From Telmatobacter sp. DSM 110680 (GTDB lineage Bacteria; Acidobacteriota; Terriglobia; Terriglobales; Acidobacteriaceae), in NCBI RefSeq assembly GCF_039994875.1, contig NZ_CP121196.1:2666001-2730000 (forward strand): a stretch of DNA of 64,000 nt, read 5' to 3'. The notes beneath the pieces are model-generated. The model saw nothing but the letters and a program-made list of their open reading frames with translations, made no database searches and was not told where the DNA came from. Position numbers and translations under genes: made by a program. Positions 25,163-33,669 of the stretch are shown here, piece after piece (the stretch's first letter is position 1; every line of letters starts with the position of its first letter).

Positions 25163-25315
25163 TCAGGCTTTCATGGTGGAGCACCCGTCATGTCCACAGG
25201 TGCACATGATTTCAGTCTTGTCTGCGATTCCTTCACAGTGAGCGCTGCAATACTTTTGCTTTTCGGGAGGAATGCAGTTGCAGGCAGGATTTGCACATTT
25301 TTTGGGGCTAGACAT
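25163..25315 (-). CDS. Small bacterial metallothionein
   Basis: The 50-residue cytoplasmic protein contains eight Cys at positions 7, 12, 14, 23, 27, 38, 40 and 45, plus two His, in the order seen in the bacterial (SmtA/BmtA-like) metallothionein family: KKCANPACNC, then KYCSAHCEG, then CTCGHDGCS. Such proteins bind Zn, Cd or Cu in a four-metal cluster. The ATG at 25315 has AGGAGT 7 bp upstream, an ideal site, whereas the longer frame to 25366 lacks one. The length and Cys spacing match known members. It is convergent with cysK, whose cysteine would feed thiol-rich proteins, but that link is inference. Confidence 0.85.
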   Translation of the reverse strand: MSSPKKCANPACNCIPPEKQKYCSAHCEGIADKTEIMCTCGHDGCSTMKA

Positions 25316-25735
25316 GCTGTAACTCCTCAGTACCCACACAGCCGGATACCGCGAGTTTGGATGCATGGTTACTAAAAAGGGATGGCAGCGAAATCAACGT
25401 TTTACCAACCAAATCTATGCCAGGGGCATCTTACTTTTCACTTAGGAATATAGGATCATTTACCGCTCAAAGTGCCGTTTTAGTGGGAGTAGTGGGTTTC
25501 AGCAAGTTACTAACACTGTGCTGGCGATGAGCAGTTCGATTTAGTTTCTCTTCACAACAGATAGTGAAGAGAGAAATCTTTCCCTTGACTCGTTGTTTCG
25601 ATTTCGTATTGCGACTCACGATAAGAAGCAAAGTAAGCGATGGATGTTGTTTGCTTTGCTCACCTGACCTGCATTGGCCGACGTTGAGTTTGCGATGCTT
25701 TCGTTGATTGACTCTGAAGTTGCCTGGGAGTGCCT
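25316..25735. other. 420-bp intergenic region before the giant lipoprotein gene
   Basis: The region is AT-rich relative to its neighbours and holds no convincing frame. TTGACT at 25584 is a candidate -35, but the expected -10 is weak. The promoter of the metallothionein gene on the minus strand must also be here. No long repeat or hairpin was seen. Confidence 0.5.
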
Positions 25736-28700
25736 GTGAAAATTGATCGTCGTTGTCTCGTTCCTCTCGTTGCGATCCTGCTGATGGGATGCGCCCTCCA
25801 ATCGCAATCACAAAATATCTCGGTTTCGCCTGCGACCATCAAGTTCCCCAACCAGGGACTGAATACGACGAGCGCAGCTGTGCCGGTGACTTTGCTGAAC
25901 AATCAGGCCGGAACGCTGACGATTTCGAGCATCCAGATTGGTGCGCCGTATGCAGAGACCGATAACTGCGGAACTAGCCTCGCGCCAAATGCGCAATGCA
26001 CGCTGAACGTGACATTCACGCCGACAGCGAAACAATACTATTCGTCGTCGCTGGTGATTACAGATTCTGCAGGCAATTCGCCACAGTCGGTCGCGCTAAC
26101 GGGGAATGGTGTTATTCCGGTGACCTTCTCGCCGGCCTCGGTGAACTTTGGGAATCAGGCCGCGGGCACGACGAGCAACACTACGAACGTTACCATGTAC
26201 AACAATTTGCCTGCCGCGCTCGCAATCTCGAGCATTCAAGCGACGGCCCCGTTTGCGCAGACGAACAATTGCGGTTCAACGCTGGCAGGCGGAGGCACGT
26301 GCACGCTGTCGCTGACATTTTCTCCCGCGGCTGTGCAGTCTTCTTCGTCCACGATCACGGTGACTGACAGCGCGTCTAATTCGCCGCAAACGGTCGCGGT
26401 ATCGGGCGTCGGCATTGCTCCGGTCAATTACACGCCCAAGACGATTGCATTTCCGAACCAACCAGTGAACTCAACCAGTGCGGCTACGGTGGTCACGGTC
26501 ACCAACGTGCAAAGCACTCCACTGAGCATTTCAAGCATCTCCGCTCCGGCGCCGTTTGCGACGACGAACAATTGCGGGACCTCTTTGGCCTCGGGACAGA
26601 GCTGCTCAGTCAACGTGACCTTCGCGCCCACGGCCGCGAAGTATTACACGGGGAGCCTGGCCATTACGGACAGCAGTGCGACTTCGCCGCACACGGTTGC
26701 ACTGAGCGGCAACGGCTATCTTCCGGTGGTCACTTCGCCTACACAAATTTCTTTCCCCAATCAAGCTACGAACACGACCAGTTCCGGCTATACGGTGACG
26801 CTCACCAACAAGCAGCCCGTTACGCTGAACATTGCGAATATTGCCGCGCCTTCTCCGTTTGCACAAACGAATAATTGCGGCACCACTCTTGCGTCGGGCG
26901 CGAGTTGCACGGTTACTGTGAAGTTTGCGCCGACTGCTTCACAGCACTATTCTTCGGCTTTAACGATCACGGATGACGCGGCAACGTCCCCGCAGAGTGT
27001 GCCTCTGTATGGAACGGGTTATGCGTTGGTTTACTTCACTCCGAGTGTTATCTCGTTCCCCAGCCAGGCAATTGGAACGTCGAGCGCGCCCTCGAGCGTG
27101 AATCTGACGAATAATCAAACCGTGGCTATGAATATTTCCGGGATAACTGTGCCGGCGCCGTTCTCGCAAACCAATACGTGTGGAGCTTCTTTGGGAGCAG
27201 GGCAGAGCTGCACAGTAAGCGTCAGTTTCAGTCCCACGGCTGTGCAATACTACGCGGCAAATGTCACGGTGACAGATGATGCTGCTAATTCCCCGCAGGT
27301 GCTGCCGGTAAACGGAAACGGAACCGTTGGGTTGACATATACCCCCAAGGTTGGCGGCCTTTACTTCAACAATCAGATTATCAAGACGTCGAGCACGCCG
27401 CAGGCGGTGACGCTGACGAACAACCAATCCACCGCGGTTAACTTTAGTTCGATCGTTTCATCGGCGGACTACCCTTTCACAACGAACTGTGGAAATGGCG
27501 CAGGTGGAGGATCGCTGGCGGCTGGCGCAAGTTGCTCGGTCTTGGTTTCATTCGATCCGCAGGTAATCGGAAGCCGGCCAGCGAACCTGGTGATCAATGA
27601 GAGCGCAGCCGGCAGCCCCGTTACGATTCCGCTGCAGGGTTCGGGTATCAATGGTACGCAAGGTGCGCTGGTGGCCATTACACCGCTCACTCCATGCGTT
27701 CAGCCTCTCCAAACGCTACAACTCACCGCTCGTACTCAGAATCTGACAAACACTGCCGTTAACTGGTACGTGAATAACGTACCGGGGGGTAACTCCACGG
27801 TGGGCACGGTCTCCTCAACGGGACTGTACACTGCGCCAGCAACTGCGGGCACCTATTACGTCGAGATCAATAGCCAGCAGATACCATCGCTTACAAGTTC
27901 CGCGACCATTACGGTGGAACCGCTGGCAAGCCTGACCTTTGGAATCTATCCGTATGTTGCATCGATACCTGTCGGCGCAAAGCAGCCGTTCTCGGCGCAA
28001 ATCTGCCTCGTGCCGGATTCGAATGTGACGTATACGGTGGATAACATCGCTGGAGGAAATGCAACGGTGGGCACGGTTTCAAGTACGGGTCTGTATACCG
28101 CGCCGCCGACGGCAGGCAAGCACACGGTGCGAGTGACGGATGCGACCCTGAACCGAACCAGCGGCGGTGTCGTTACGGTCTTCTCCAGCATTACCGCGGA
28201 CTACGGATCGCGAGCGGGAACGACAGCCCCTATCCCGGCAGACCTTTTCGGCTACGGACGCGGGGAATCGATTCCCACGGTTGCCGCTCGCAACATGCTT
28301 GAAGATGGTGGCCTAACCGTGGCGCGTACATCTGGGCAGATTGCGACAGTGTATGCAACACAGACGCCGGACTGGACGAAGATCGATCCGATCATTGCAA
28401 CGATCCAAGCTTCAGGGCAGCATGCGTTGCTTCAGCTTCATCAGTCGCCTTCGTGGCTGCAGCCCACTTCAGGTCCGTGTGCCGGCAATGTATTCGCGGC
28501 GCCGACAGACATAAACCAGTGGGCGCTGATCGCGCAGGCTTATGTAGCTCATATGGACGTGGCGTTCCCGGGCGTCATTACCGATTACGAGATCGGCAAT
28601 GAACCTAACGCGACCGGCATGTGCACTACAGCAAACCACCTGAATACATACTTAGCCATTTATGCCGCCGCCGCCCCCTTAATGAAGCAACAAGCGGCGC

Positions 28701-29596
28701 AGGATGGAGTGCCGATTCGTATCGGTGGGCCGGTGATTTCGGGGTATACGCCTTACTGGATCAACGCCCTGTTGACCACCAGCACGACCGCACCTTATGT
28801 CGATTTCGTCAGCTATCACCAGTATTTCTATGGATCCTCACAACTTGAGGCTACATGGGATACGTACACGGACATGCCTTCGATGTATGAGGCGGAACAG
28901 GACGTAAGCAACGGTGCTCAGGCCAACTACGTCAAGGCCGTGAAGGCAGTGGCTGCAGGTCAGCAACCGAACGCTGCGAATACGCCGATCTACATCACCG
29001 AGTACAACACGAACTGGGCGTTCTACCAGGATTGTTGCCGCAACGACAACACCTACGCGCCCGTGTTCAATTCACTCTATGCGACAGATGTGCTGAACTC
29101 GGTTTACAACGGCGTCACGAAAGTGCCGAACAAGATCTTCTACTTCGCCGGCTCCGCCTATCCGTGGTTCTGCCTGATCGGTGTTGTCGACAACGGCAAC
29201 GATTGCCTGTACTCGGCTGGAGCCACACCCGCTCCGTATCCGCAGTACTTCCCTTACCAGTTGGTTGCGTCAACCCAATACCTGGGGCTGTCGCAAGGCG
29301 GGTACATGGCGAAGAGCATTTCAGCGCCGACGGGCGGTGGAGGCTTGGCGACAACGGCGTTCTACACGGCGAATCACGATGCGGTTGTGGTCACCAATCC
29401 CACTTCGACACCGTATAGCCAGATCACGGTGACGCTTGCGAATCCGGGGCTGACGGGCACGCAGGGAACTCTTTACCAGATTGTGAATGGTGCGCAGATC
29501 AGCACCACTCCGATTTCGTTCTCGCAATCGGGAACAAGTTTGACCACGACGATCAGCGTGCCTGCTTACTCGGTGCAGGCGATCTCACTGCCTTAA
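25736..29596 (+). CDS. Giant exported lipoprotein: six anchor-D-type repeats, two Ig-like domains and a GH39-like glycosidase domain
   Basis: The 1286-residue protein starts with a lipoprotein signal (AILLMGCALQ). Six beta-sandwich repeats of about 103 residues follow (choice-of-anchor D/HYDIN type), each opening like 'TPxTIxFPNQ..NTTSA' and containing 'NNCGTSLASGxSCxxxVxF'. Two Ig-like units (STVGTVSSTGLYTAP; ATVGTVSSTGLYTAP) come next. The C-terminal 460 residues look like a clan-A glycoside hydrolase of the GH39 type, with acid/base Glu at about 956 (EIGNEPN) and nucleophile Glu at about 1089 (ITEYNTN). It likely cleaves xylan or similar glycans on the cell surface. GTG at 25736 was chosen for the GGGAG just before it. 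The domain family names are by pattern, not by search. Confidence 0.82.
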   Translation: MKIDRRCLVPLVAILLMGCALQSQSQNISVSPATIKFPNQGLNTTSAAVPVTLLNNQAGTLTISSIQIGAPYAETDNCGTSLAPNAQCTLNVTFTPTAKQYYSSSLVITDSAGNSPQSVALTGNGVIPVTFSPASVNFGNQAAGTTSNTTNVTMYNNLPAALAISSIQATAPFAQTNNCGSTLAGGGTCTLSLTFSPAAVQSSSSTITVTDSASNSPQTVAVSGVGIAPVNYTPKTIAFPNQPVNSTSAATVVTVTNVQSTPLSISSISAPAPFATTNNCGTSLASGQSCSVNVTFAPTAAKYYTGSLAITDSSATSPHTVALSGNGYLPVVTSPTQISFPNQATNTTSSGYTVTLTNKQPVTLNIANIAAPSPFAQTNNCGTTLASGASCTVTVKFAPTASQHYSSALTITDDAATSPQSVPLYGTGYALVYFTPSVISFPSQAIGTSSAPSSVNLTNNQTVAMNISGITVPAPFSQTNTCGASLGAGQSCTVSVSFSPTAVQYYAANVTVTDDAANSPQVLPVNGNGTVGLTYTPKVGGLYFNNQIIKTSSTPQAVTLTNNQSTAVNFSSIVSSADYPFTTNCGNGAGGGSLAAGASCSVLVSFDPQVIGSRPANLVINESAAGSPVTIPLQGSGINGTQGALVAITPLTPCVQPLQTLQLTARTQNLTNTAVNWYVNNVPGGNSTVGTVSSTGLYTAPATAGTYYVEINSQQIPSLTSSATITVEPLASLTFGIYPYVASIPVGAKQPFSAQICLVPDSNVTYTVDNIAGGNATVGTVSSTGLYTAPPTAGKHTVRVTDATLNRTSGGVVTVFSSITADYGSRAGTTAPIPADLFGYGRGESIPTVAARNMLEDGGLTVARTSGQIATVYATQTPDWTKIDPIIATIQASGQHALLQLHQSPSWLQPTSGPCAGNVFAAPTDINQWALIAQAYVAHMDVAFPGVITDYEIGNEPNATGMCTTANHLNTYLAIYAAAAPLMKQQAAQDGVPIRIGGPVISGYTPYWINALLTTSTTAPYVDFVSYHQYFYGSSQLEATWDTYTDMPSMYEAEQDVSNGAQANYVKAVKAVAAGQQPNAANTPIYITEYNTNWAFYQDCCRNDNTYAPVFNSLYATDVLNSVYNGVTKVPNKIFYFAGSAYPWFCLIGVVDNGNDCLYSAGATPAPYPQYFPYQLVASTQYLGLSQGGYMAKSISAPTGGGGLATTAFYTANHDAVVVTNPTSTPYSQITVTLANPGLTGTQGTLYQIVNGAQISTTPISFSQSGTSLTTTISVPAYSVQAISLP

Positions 29597-29611
29597 GTTC
29601 TCCTTCCGAAA

Positions 29612-29658
29612 AGGCGCCGGATTTCCCCAACCAGGGAGATCCGGCGCCTCTCTTTTTT
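29612..29658 (+). terminator. Rho-independent terminator of the giant lipoprotein gene
   Basis: An 11-bp stem (AGGCGCCGGAT / ATCCGGCGCCT) with a 16-base loop is followed by CTC and six T. Confidence 0.95.
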
Positions 29659-29775
29659 GTGGCGGGCGGCAGCCACGATAAGCTAGAGCTAAGCCGCGCT
29701 TCGGCGCGGGAAGCTGCACAGTGCGCAGAAAGCTGCGCGTTGGGCGTGGCTGAATGTCAGGAGCTCGAAGCTAAA

Positions 29776-30924
29776 ATGTCACAATCAAAATTCGCAACGC
29801 TCGCCGTGCATGCGGGGCAACAGCCCGATCCGCTCACAGGCGCCGTGAATGTTCCCGTTTACCTTTCTTCCACCTTTGAGCTGACTGGGATCGGCACCGA
29901 TAGGGGCTACGACTATTCGCGTGCCGGCAATCCTACCCGTGCCCATCTTGAAGAGGCGCTTGCGGCCATTGAAGGCGGCACGTGCGGCCATGCATTTGCG
30001 AGTGGCATGGCGGCCATCTACGCGTTGGTGGCCACACTGCGCACGGGCGATCATTTGATCTGTTCGCACAACGTTTATGGCGGGACGACGAGGCTATTCA
30101 ACCTGATCATTCAGCACTACGGGATCGAGATTGAGTACGTCGATACAGCGAATCTTGACGCGGTAAAGGCGGCGATCAAGAGGAATACGAAGCTGATACA
30201 CATCGAGACGCCGACGAATCCGCTGATGGTGCTGACAGATATTGCGGCAGTATCGGAGGTTGCGCATGCGCATGGCGTAGAGGTGAGCGTCGATAACACG
30301 TTCATGTCGCCCGCGCTGCAAAGTCCGATAGCGCTGGGCGCGGACATTGTGATGCATTCGACGACGAAGTTTTTGAACGGCCACTCCGATGGCCTGGGCG
30401 GCGCCCTGATCGGTACGAAGCCGGAACATAAGGAACGATTCCTGCTGGTGCAGAAGGCGGCCGGCGGAATCATGTCGCCGTTCGAAGCATTTCTAGTGAT
30501 GCGCGGCATCAAGACGCTACCTCTGCGGATGAAGCAGCACGAAGAGAATGGACGAGCAGTGGCGGAGTTTTTGTCGACGCAGAGCAAGGTGACGCGGCTC
30601 GCCTATCCAGGATTGAAGAGCCACCCGCAACATGAGCTGGCGAAGAGGCAGCAGCGCGGGTTTGGATCGATGCTGAGCTTCGACCTTGGATCGCGCGAGA
30701 AGGCGGGGAAGTTCCTGGGAGCCGTGAAGCTGTTCCTGAATGCAGAATCGCTGGGCGGAGTGGAGTCACTGGCCTCACACTCGGCGACTACGACGCATTT
30801 CGCTCTTACCGATGCGGAGCGGGAGAAGGTTGGCATCACGCAGGGGTTGGTTCGGTTGTCAGTTGGGATCGAGGACAAGGACGATTTGATTGCCGATCTG
30901 GAGCAGGCGCTGGCGGCGGTGTAA
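29776..30924 (+). CDS. Cystathionine gamma-synthase/lyase-type PLP enzyme
   Basis: This Cys/Met-metabolism PLP enzyme is 382 residues long. It has the PLP Lys K198 (DIVMHSTTKFLNGHSDG), the entry YDYSRAGNPTRAHLEEALAA and the C-terminal signature AESLGGVESLASHSATTTH. MetB, MetC and cystathionine gamma-lyase share these features and cannot be told apart reliably here. Its distance of one gene from a CysK/CBS-like enzyme suggests transsulfuration. The ATG at 29776 was chosen because the 39 residues before it do not look like family sequence. AGGAG lies 13 bp upstream, rather far. Confidence 0.88.
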   Translation: MSQSKFATLAVHAGQQPDPLTGAVNVPVYLSSTFELTGIGTDRGYDYSRAGNPTRAHLEEALAAIEGGTCGHAFASGMAAIYALVATLRTGDHLICSHNVYGGTTRLFNLIIQHYGIEIEYVDTANLDAVKAAIKRNTKLIHIETPTNPLMVLTDIAAVSEVAHAHGVEVSVDNTFMSPALQSPIALGADIVMHSTTKFLNGHSDGLGGALIGTKPEHKERFLLVQKAAGGIMSPFEAFLVMRGIKTLPLRMKQHEENGRAVAEFLSTQSKVTRLAYPGLKSHPQHELAKRQQRGFGSMLSFDLGSREKAGKFLGAVKLFLNAESLGGVESLASHSATTTHFALTDAEREKVGITQGLVRLSVGIEDKDDLIADLEQALAAV

Positions 30925-30949
30925 GGTTTTCTGACTGGATCGTTCGGAT

Positions 30950-30997
30950 TCGTGCTTTCCCACTCATGCGCAAAAAGCGCGCATGAACGGGGCACCC
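30950..30997. repeat. Dispersed extragenic repeat, copy C
   Basis: It opens TTCGTGCTTTCCCAC, then has a perfect hairpin TCATGCGC / GCGCATGA (30964-30986), then GGGGCACCC. The flanks match copy A at 15933, while the hairpin sequence is completely different. Confidence 0.7.
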
Positions 30998-31137
30998 GGC
31001 ACCCGGCGGCTGGACTGACATTGTGCAACCATTTGGTTGCAGCATATACCCTATTACCCCGTCTCTGTAGAGAAGTATCCTGTTTCCATCGGCTTGCGGC
31101 GCAGGGTGGCCGCCAAATTACTCCAGCCACGGAGGTT

Positions 31138-31172
31138 AGCCGTAGATTCCTCTAGATAAGAGGCTTACGGCT
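31138..31172. repeat. Hairpin in intergenic DNA
   Basis: AGCCGTA and TACGGCT pair over 7 bp, enclosing an inner 5-bp stem (CCTCT / AGAGG) with unpaired bases between. There is no T-tract, and the role is unknown. Confidence 0.4.
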
Positions 31173-31276
31173 GATTGTCGACTTGCTGCGTTTGAGAATA
31201 TTGCGGAACGAACTGCCGTCCATTCGCTGGTTTAAGCGTAGCGAATTAGGCAGAAATTACCTGCAAATCCGGAGCA

Positions 31277-31284
31277 GGAATTTT
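31277..31284. repeat. Left target-site duplication (GGAATTTT)
   Basis: The 8 bp immediately outside the left terminal inverted repeat are identical, in the same orientation, to 34782-34789 outside the right one, as expected for insertion by an IS1595-type transposase. Confidence 0.9.
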
Positions 31285-31308
31285 GGCAATAACCGACTAG
31301 GCTAACCA
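31285..31308 (+). repeat. Left terminal inverted repeat of the transposon
   Basis: These 24 bp, beginning GGCAATAACCGA and ending GGCTAACCA, are the exact reverse complement of 34758-34781. Confidence 0.93.
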
Positions 31309-31313
31309 ATCTT

Positions 31314-31352
31314 TAAAAAGTGGTGGCGGCCTCGGCAGGTAAGGCCGCCACT
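31314..31352 (-). terminator. Rho-independent terminator of the P63C gene
   Basis: On the minus strand, GTGGCGGCCT pairs with AGGCCGCCAC over 10 bp with a 9-base loop, and CAC plus five T follow. It lies just after the P63C stop and just inside the left terminal repeat. Confidence 0.8.
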
Positions 31353-31355
31353 TGT

Positions 31356-32423
31356 TCATTCAGCCAATCCCGGCGGAGGCGTGTAGTCGTCAGGGAAGGG
31401 GAGCATGAGATTATCTCCCCACTGAGGAAACTCGTGATCAAGTCTGTCCATAAATACTTTCCAGTTCGGCGAATATTTCATCAGCATGAGAATAGCCGCG
31501 AAATGCTTATCAAGTTTGGCTAGTCCAACATCTTCAGTGAGACGCTGAAACAGCTTGTGCTTTAGCCGTCCAGTTGCGTCGCGCGGTGTGAGACGATCAA
31601 GTTCCTTCCAGACACCCGGAGCTAATCGCTTGTAGATGACATTGTTAGTCCAGTGCCCTACAACACCGGGGCGCGCGGAACTCTCGTCATAGTCCCATCC
31701 GTTCAAACGATAAATCTGTCGATAGAATTCAAGAGGAAATGTTGGAAGATACGGACGTAACTCTTTCGCGACAAATTTCTCCAAAATGCGTGCGAGGGCA
31801 TCTCGCTGGCGAACATCTTGGTAACCAGTAGCCTCATCGACAAGGGCAATGATTCCGACTATTGCCCATCCATGTTGTAATTTTGCGGCGCGTTCAGCCA
31901 ATCGCTTCAACCGTCCATCAAGCTTTCCCTTTTGATCTGCGTCGATAATGACTGCGCAAATGTCAGGCAGAATTGTCGCTTCATAGCCGTCGGCAGGATT
32001 GCCCCCGTGGGGTGGAATGAATCTAATCGGAGAATTTAGGCGCGCGATTAAGTCTCTGATATCTATGCCCTTTAGCTGTAAGCGAGACATAAATTCTGCG
32101 ATTCTGCGCGCGCCGCGCTGGCCGCCACCTTCTGACATGCCAATACTGCTCTGAAGCCCACGTTGAGCGAGTACGCGAGTGCCGTCCGAAAGGACGTAGC
32201 AGGGTATCTTGATGTCTGCGATTCGGAGAGGGCGGTCTAATGCACCGTAGTGGGCAAGAAGGGGCACACCTTTGCCTTCGCTCTCCCACCTCTTGCTCAC
32301 GGCATTCCTTGCAATCTCGCTCCGCTGCTCGGGCGTCAACGCATTCTTTCTGGCGATTCCGCCCTTCGCTGCGCCAAGGTTGGACAGCATCTTAGCCGCT
32401 TCCGATGTAATCTTTAAAGCCAT
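31356..32423 (-). CDS. P63C-domain protein, transposon passenger
   Basis: The 355-residue soluble protein ends with a P63C domain at about residues 190-275 (RQRDALARILEKFVAKELR, then FYRQIYRLNGW and GVVGHWTNNVIYKRLAPGVW), a domain known from phages and mobile elements but without an assigned activity. The N-terminal 50 residues carry a KGG-like basic motif (GAAKGGIARKNALTPEQRSE then IARNAVSKRW), which may bind DNA. The middle part is unassigned. It is divergent from the transposase; the two palindromic operator candidates lie over its promoter, so it could regulate itself. It is terminated by the hairpin just inside the left end. Confidence 0.8.
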   Translation of the reverse strand: MALKITSEAAKMLSNLGAAKGGIARKNALTPEQRSEIARNAVSKRWESEGKGVPLLAHYGALDRPLRIADIKIPCYVLSDGTRVLAQRGLQSSIGMSEGGGQRGARRIAEFMSRLQLKGIDIRDLIARLNSPIRFIPPHGGNPADGYEATILPDICAVIIDADQKGKLDGRLKRLAERAAKLQHGWAIVGIIALVDEATGYQDVRQRDALARILEKFVAKELRPYLPTFPLEFYRQIYRLNGWDYDESSARPGVVGHWTNNVIYKRLAPGVWKELDRLTPRDATGRLKHKLFQRLTEDVGLAKLDKHFAAILMLMKYSPNWKVFMDRLDHEFPQWGDNLMLPFPDDYTPPPGLAE

Positions 32424-32435
32424 GACGCTACTTTA

Positions 32436-32491
32436 ATACTTGCCCGAGAAAGAAGTCAACATTTATATTGCATTCCTGCCCGAGCAAGTAT
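32436..32491. promoter_or_regulatory. Twin imperfect 20-bp palindromes, operator candidates between P63C and transposase genes
   Basis: Both sites fit the palindrome ATACTTGCCCGAGCAAGTAT. The first (32436-32455) has a perfect left half, the second (32472-32491) a perfect right half, and both keep TGCCCGAG with starts 36 bp apart. A possible minus-strand promoter for P63C (TTGACT and TATTAA) overlaps the first site. Confidence 0.6.
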
Positions 32492-32509
32492 ACATTGTAG
32501 CAATAGAAA

Positions 32510-32542
32510 ACCCCGACCATCGCGCTAACGATGAACCGGGGT
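32510..32542. promoter_or_regulatory. Hairpin in the transposase leader
   Basis: ACCCCG and CGGGGT, with an inner ATCG/CGAT pair, form a stem across 33 bp. On the minus strand it is followed by TTTTC, so it may block transcription entering P63C; on the plus strand it could fold in the transposase leader and dampen expression. Confidence 0.45.
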
Positions 32543-32626
32543 ATGAATCCACCACAGCCGAAGCCGCGATGAACCCGCAAACTCATTATCCGGCGAAACG
32601 CTGTGGAACTCAAGGGAGAGTTCACA

Positions 32627-33580
32627 GTGCAAGAACCTCAGACCCTTTCAGAAGCCATCCGCTACTACTCCAACGAACAAACCTGCATTGATCTGCTAGC
32701 CTCCCTCCGCTGGCCTGATGGACAAGTGGTATGCACCGCTTGCGGCGAGATCGGAAACACTATTTGGCTTGCCAATCAAAAGCGCTGGAAGTGCCGGGGC
32801 TGCAAGAAACAGTTCTCCGTTAAGGTCGGCACGATCATGGAGGACTCGCCAATCTCACTCGACAAATGGATGGTCGCGTTTTGGATGCTAGCGAATTGCC
32901 GCAATGGTGTTTCGTCCTACGAGATCAAACGCGCAATCGGCGTGACTCAGAAATCCACTTGGCACATGCTTCACCGCATTCGACTCGCCATGACAGACCT
33001 CGCCACTGAGAAATTTGGTACTGATTTTCCGATTGAGATCGATGAGACTTTTGTCGGCGGCAAGGTTCGCAATATGCATAAATCGCGCCGCGATAAGAGA
33101 CTGAACTACTCCGCTGGCAACGGCAAAGCTATTGTCATGGGGATGCTGGAAAGAGGCGGCAGGGTTCGCGCTAGAGTCATTGCGGACCGCAAGGTTCAGA
33201 CCATGCGCCCCGTGCTAGAGGGCAGCATTGAGCGAGGCGCTAACGTCATCACAGACGAGCATGTGAGCTATCCATTCTTAGCCAAGGAAAACGAGTACGC
33301 ACACGAAATCATCAATCACATCGAAGGATACGTTCGCGGCCACATTCACACGAATGGAATCGAAAATTTCTGGTCATGCCTCAAGCGCAGCTTGGGTGGA
33401 ACGTATATCAGTGTTGAGCCGTTCCATTTGGAGCGTTACGTGGATGAGCAGGTATTTCGATTTAATCTCCGCAAACAAGAGAACACAGACGCCAGCAGGT
33501 TCAAGGCCGCATTGAAGGACATTGTAGGTCGCAGATTGACCTATGCGGAGTTGACGGGGAGGTTGAATCCAGCGGCCTAA
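32627..33580 (+). CDS. IS1595-family (ISXO2-like) transposase
   Basis: The 317-residue transposase has an N-terminal zinc ribbon (C36, C39, C56, C59; VCTACGEIG and WKCRGCKKQFS). Its catalytic core has D139 (IEIDETFVGGK), D210 (NVITDEHVSYP) and the last site N243/E246 with K254 (HIHTNGIENFWSCLKR). The gene is intact. GTG at 32627, with AAGGGAGAG 7 bp upstream, is preferred to the GTG at 32603. It is flanked on both sides by passenger genes facing the other way, and by matching terminal repeats further out. Confidence 0.95.
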   Translation: MQEPQTLSEAIRYYSNEQTCIDLLASLRWPDGQVVCTACGEIGNTIWLANQKRWKCRGCKKQFSVKVGTIMEDSPISLDKWMVAFWMLANCRNGVSSYEIKRAIGVTQKSTWHMLHRIRLAMTDLATEKFGTDFPIEIDETFVGGKVRNMHKSRRDKRLNYSAGNGKAIVMGMLERGGRVRARVIADRKVQTMRPVLEGSIERGANVITDEHVSYPFLAKENEYAHEIINHIEGYVRGHIHTNGIENFWSCLKRSLGGTYISVEPFHLERYVDEQVFRFNLRKQENTDASRFKAALKDIVGRRLTYAELTGRLNPAA

Positions 33581-33669
33581 ATATCTTTACCGGAGACAGC
33601 GTGGGCCGCGCCGCCGATCTTGAGCACCCGCGCTGGAGTACAAGAAACTCAGTGCGAGCCGAAAGACAA

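Larger units (their letters stand above)
30925..31284. other. 360-bp intergenic region left of the transposon
   Basis: It contains the third copy of the dispersed repeat (30950-30997), an imperfect hairpin at 31138-31172 (AGCCGTA...TACGGCT with inner CCTCT/AGAGG), and ends with the left 8-bp target duplication of the mobile element at 31277-31284. No gene is evident. Confidence 0.6.

Noticed and set aside
25467..25811. 114-codon minus-strand frame before the giant lipoprotein gene
   Set aside because: It overlaps the signal peptide of the giant lipoprotein gene, has no ribosome binding site and shows no family pattern.
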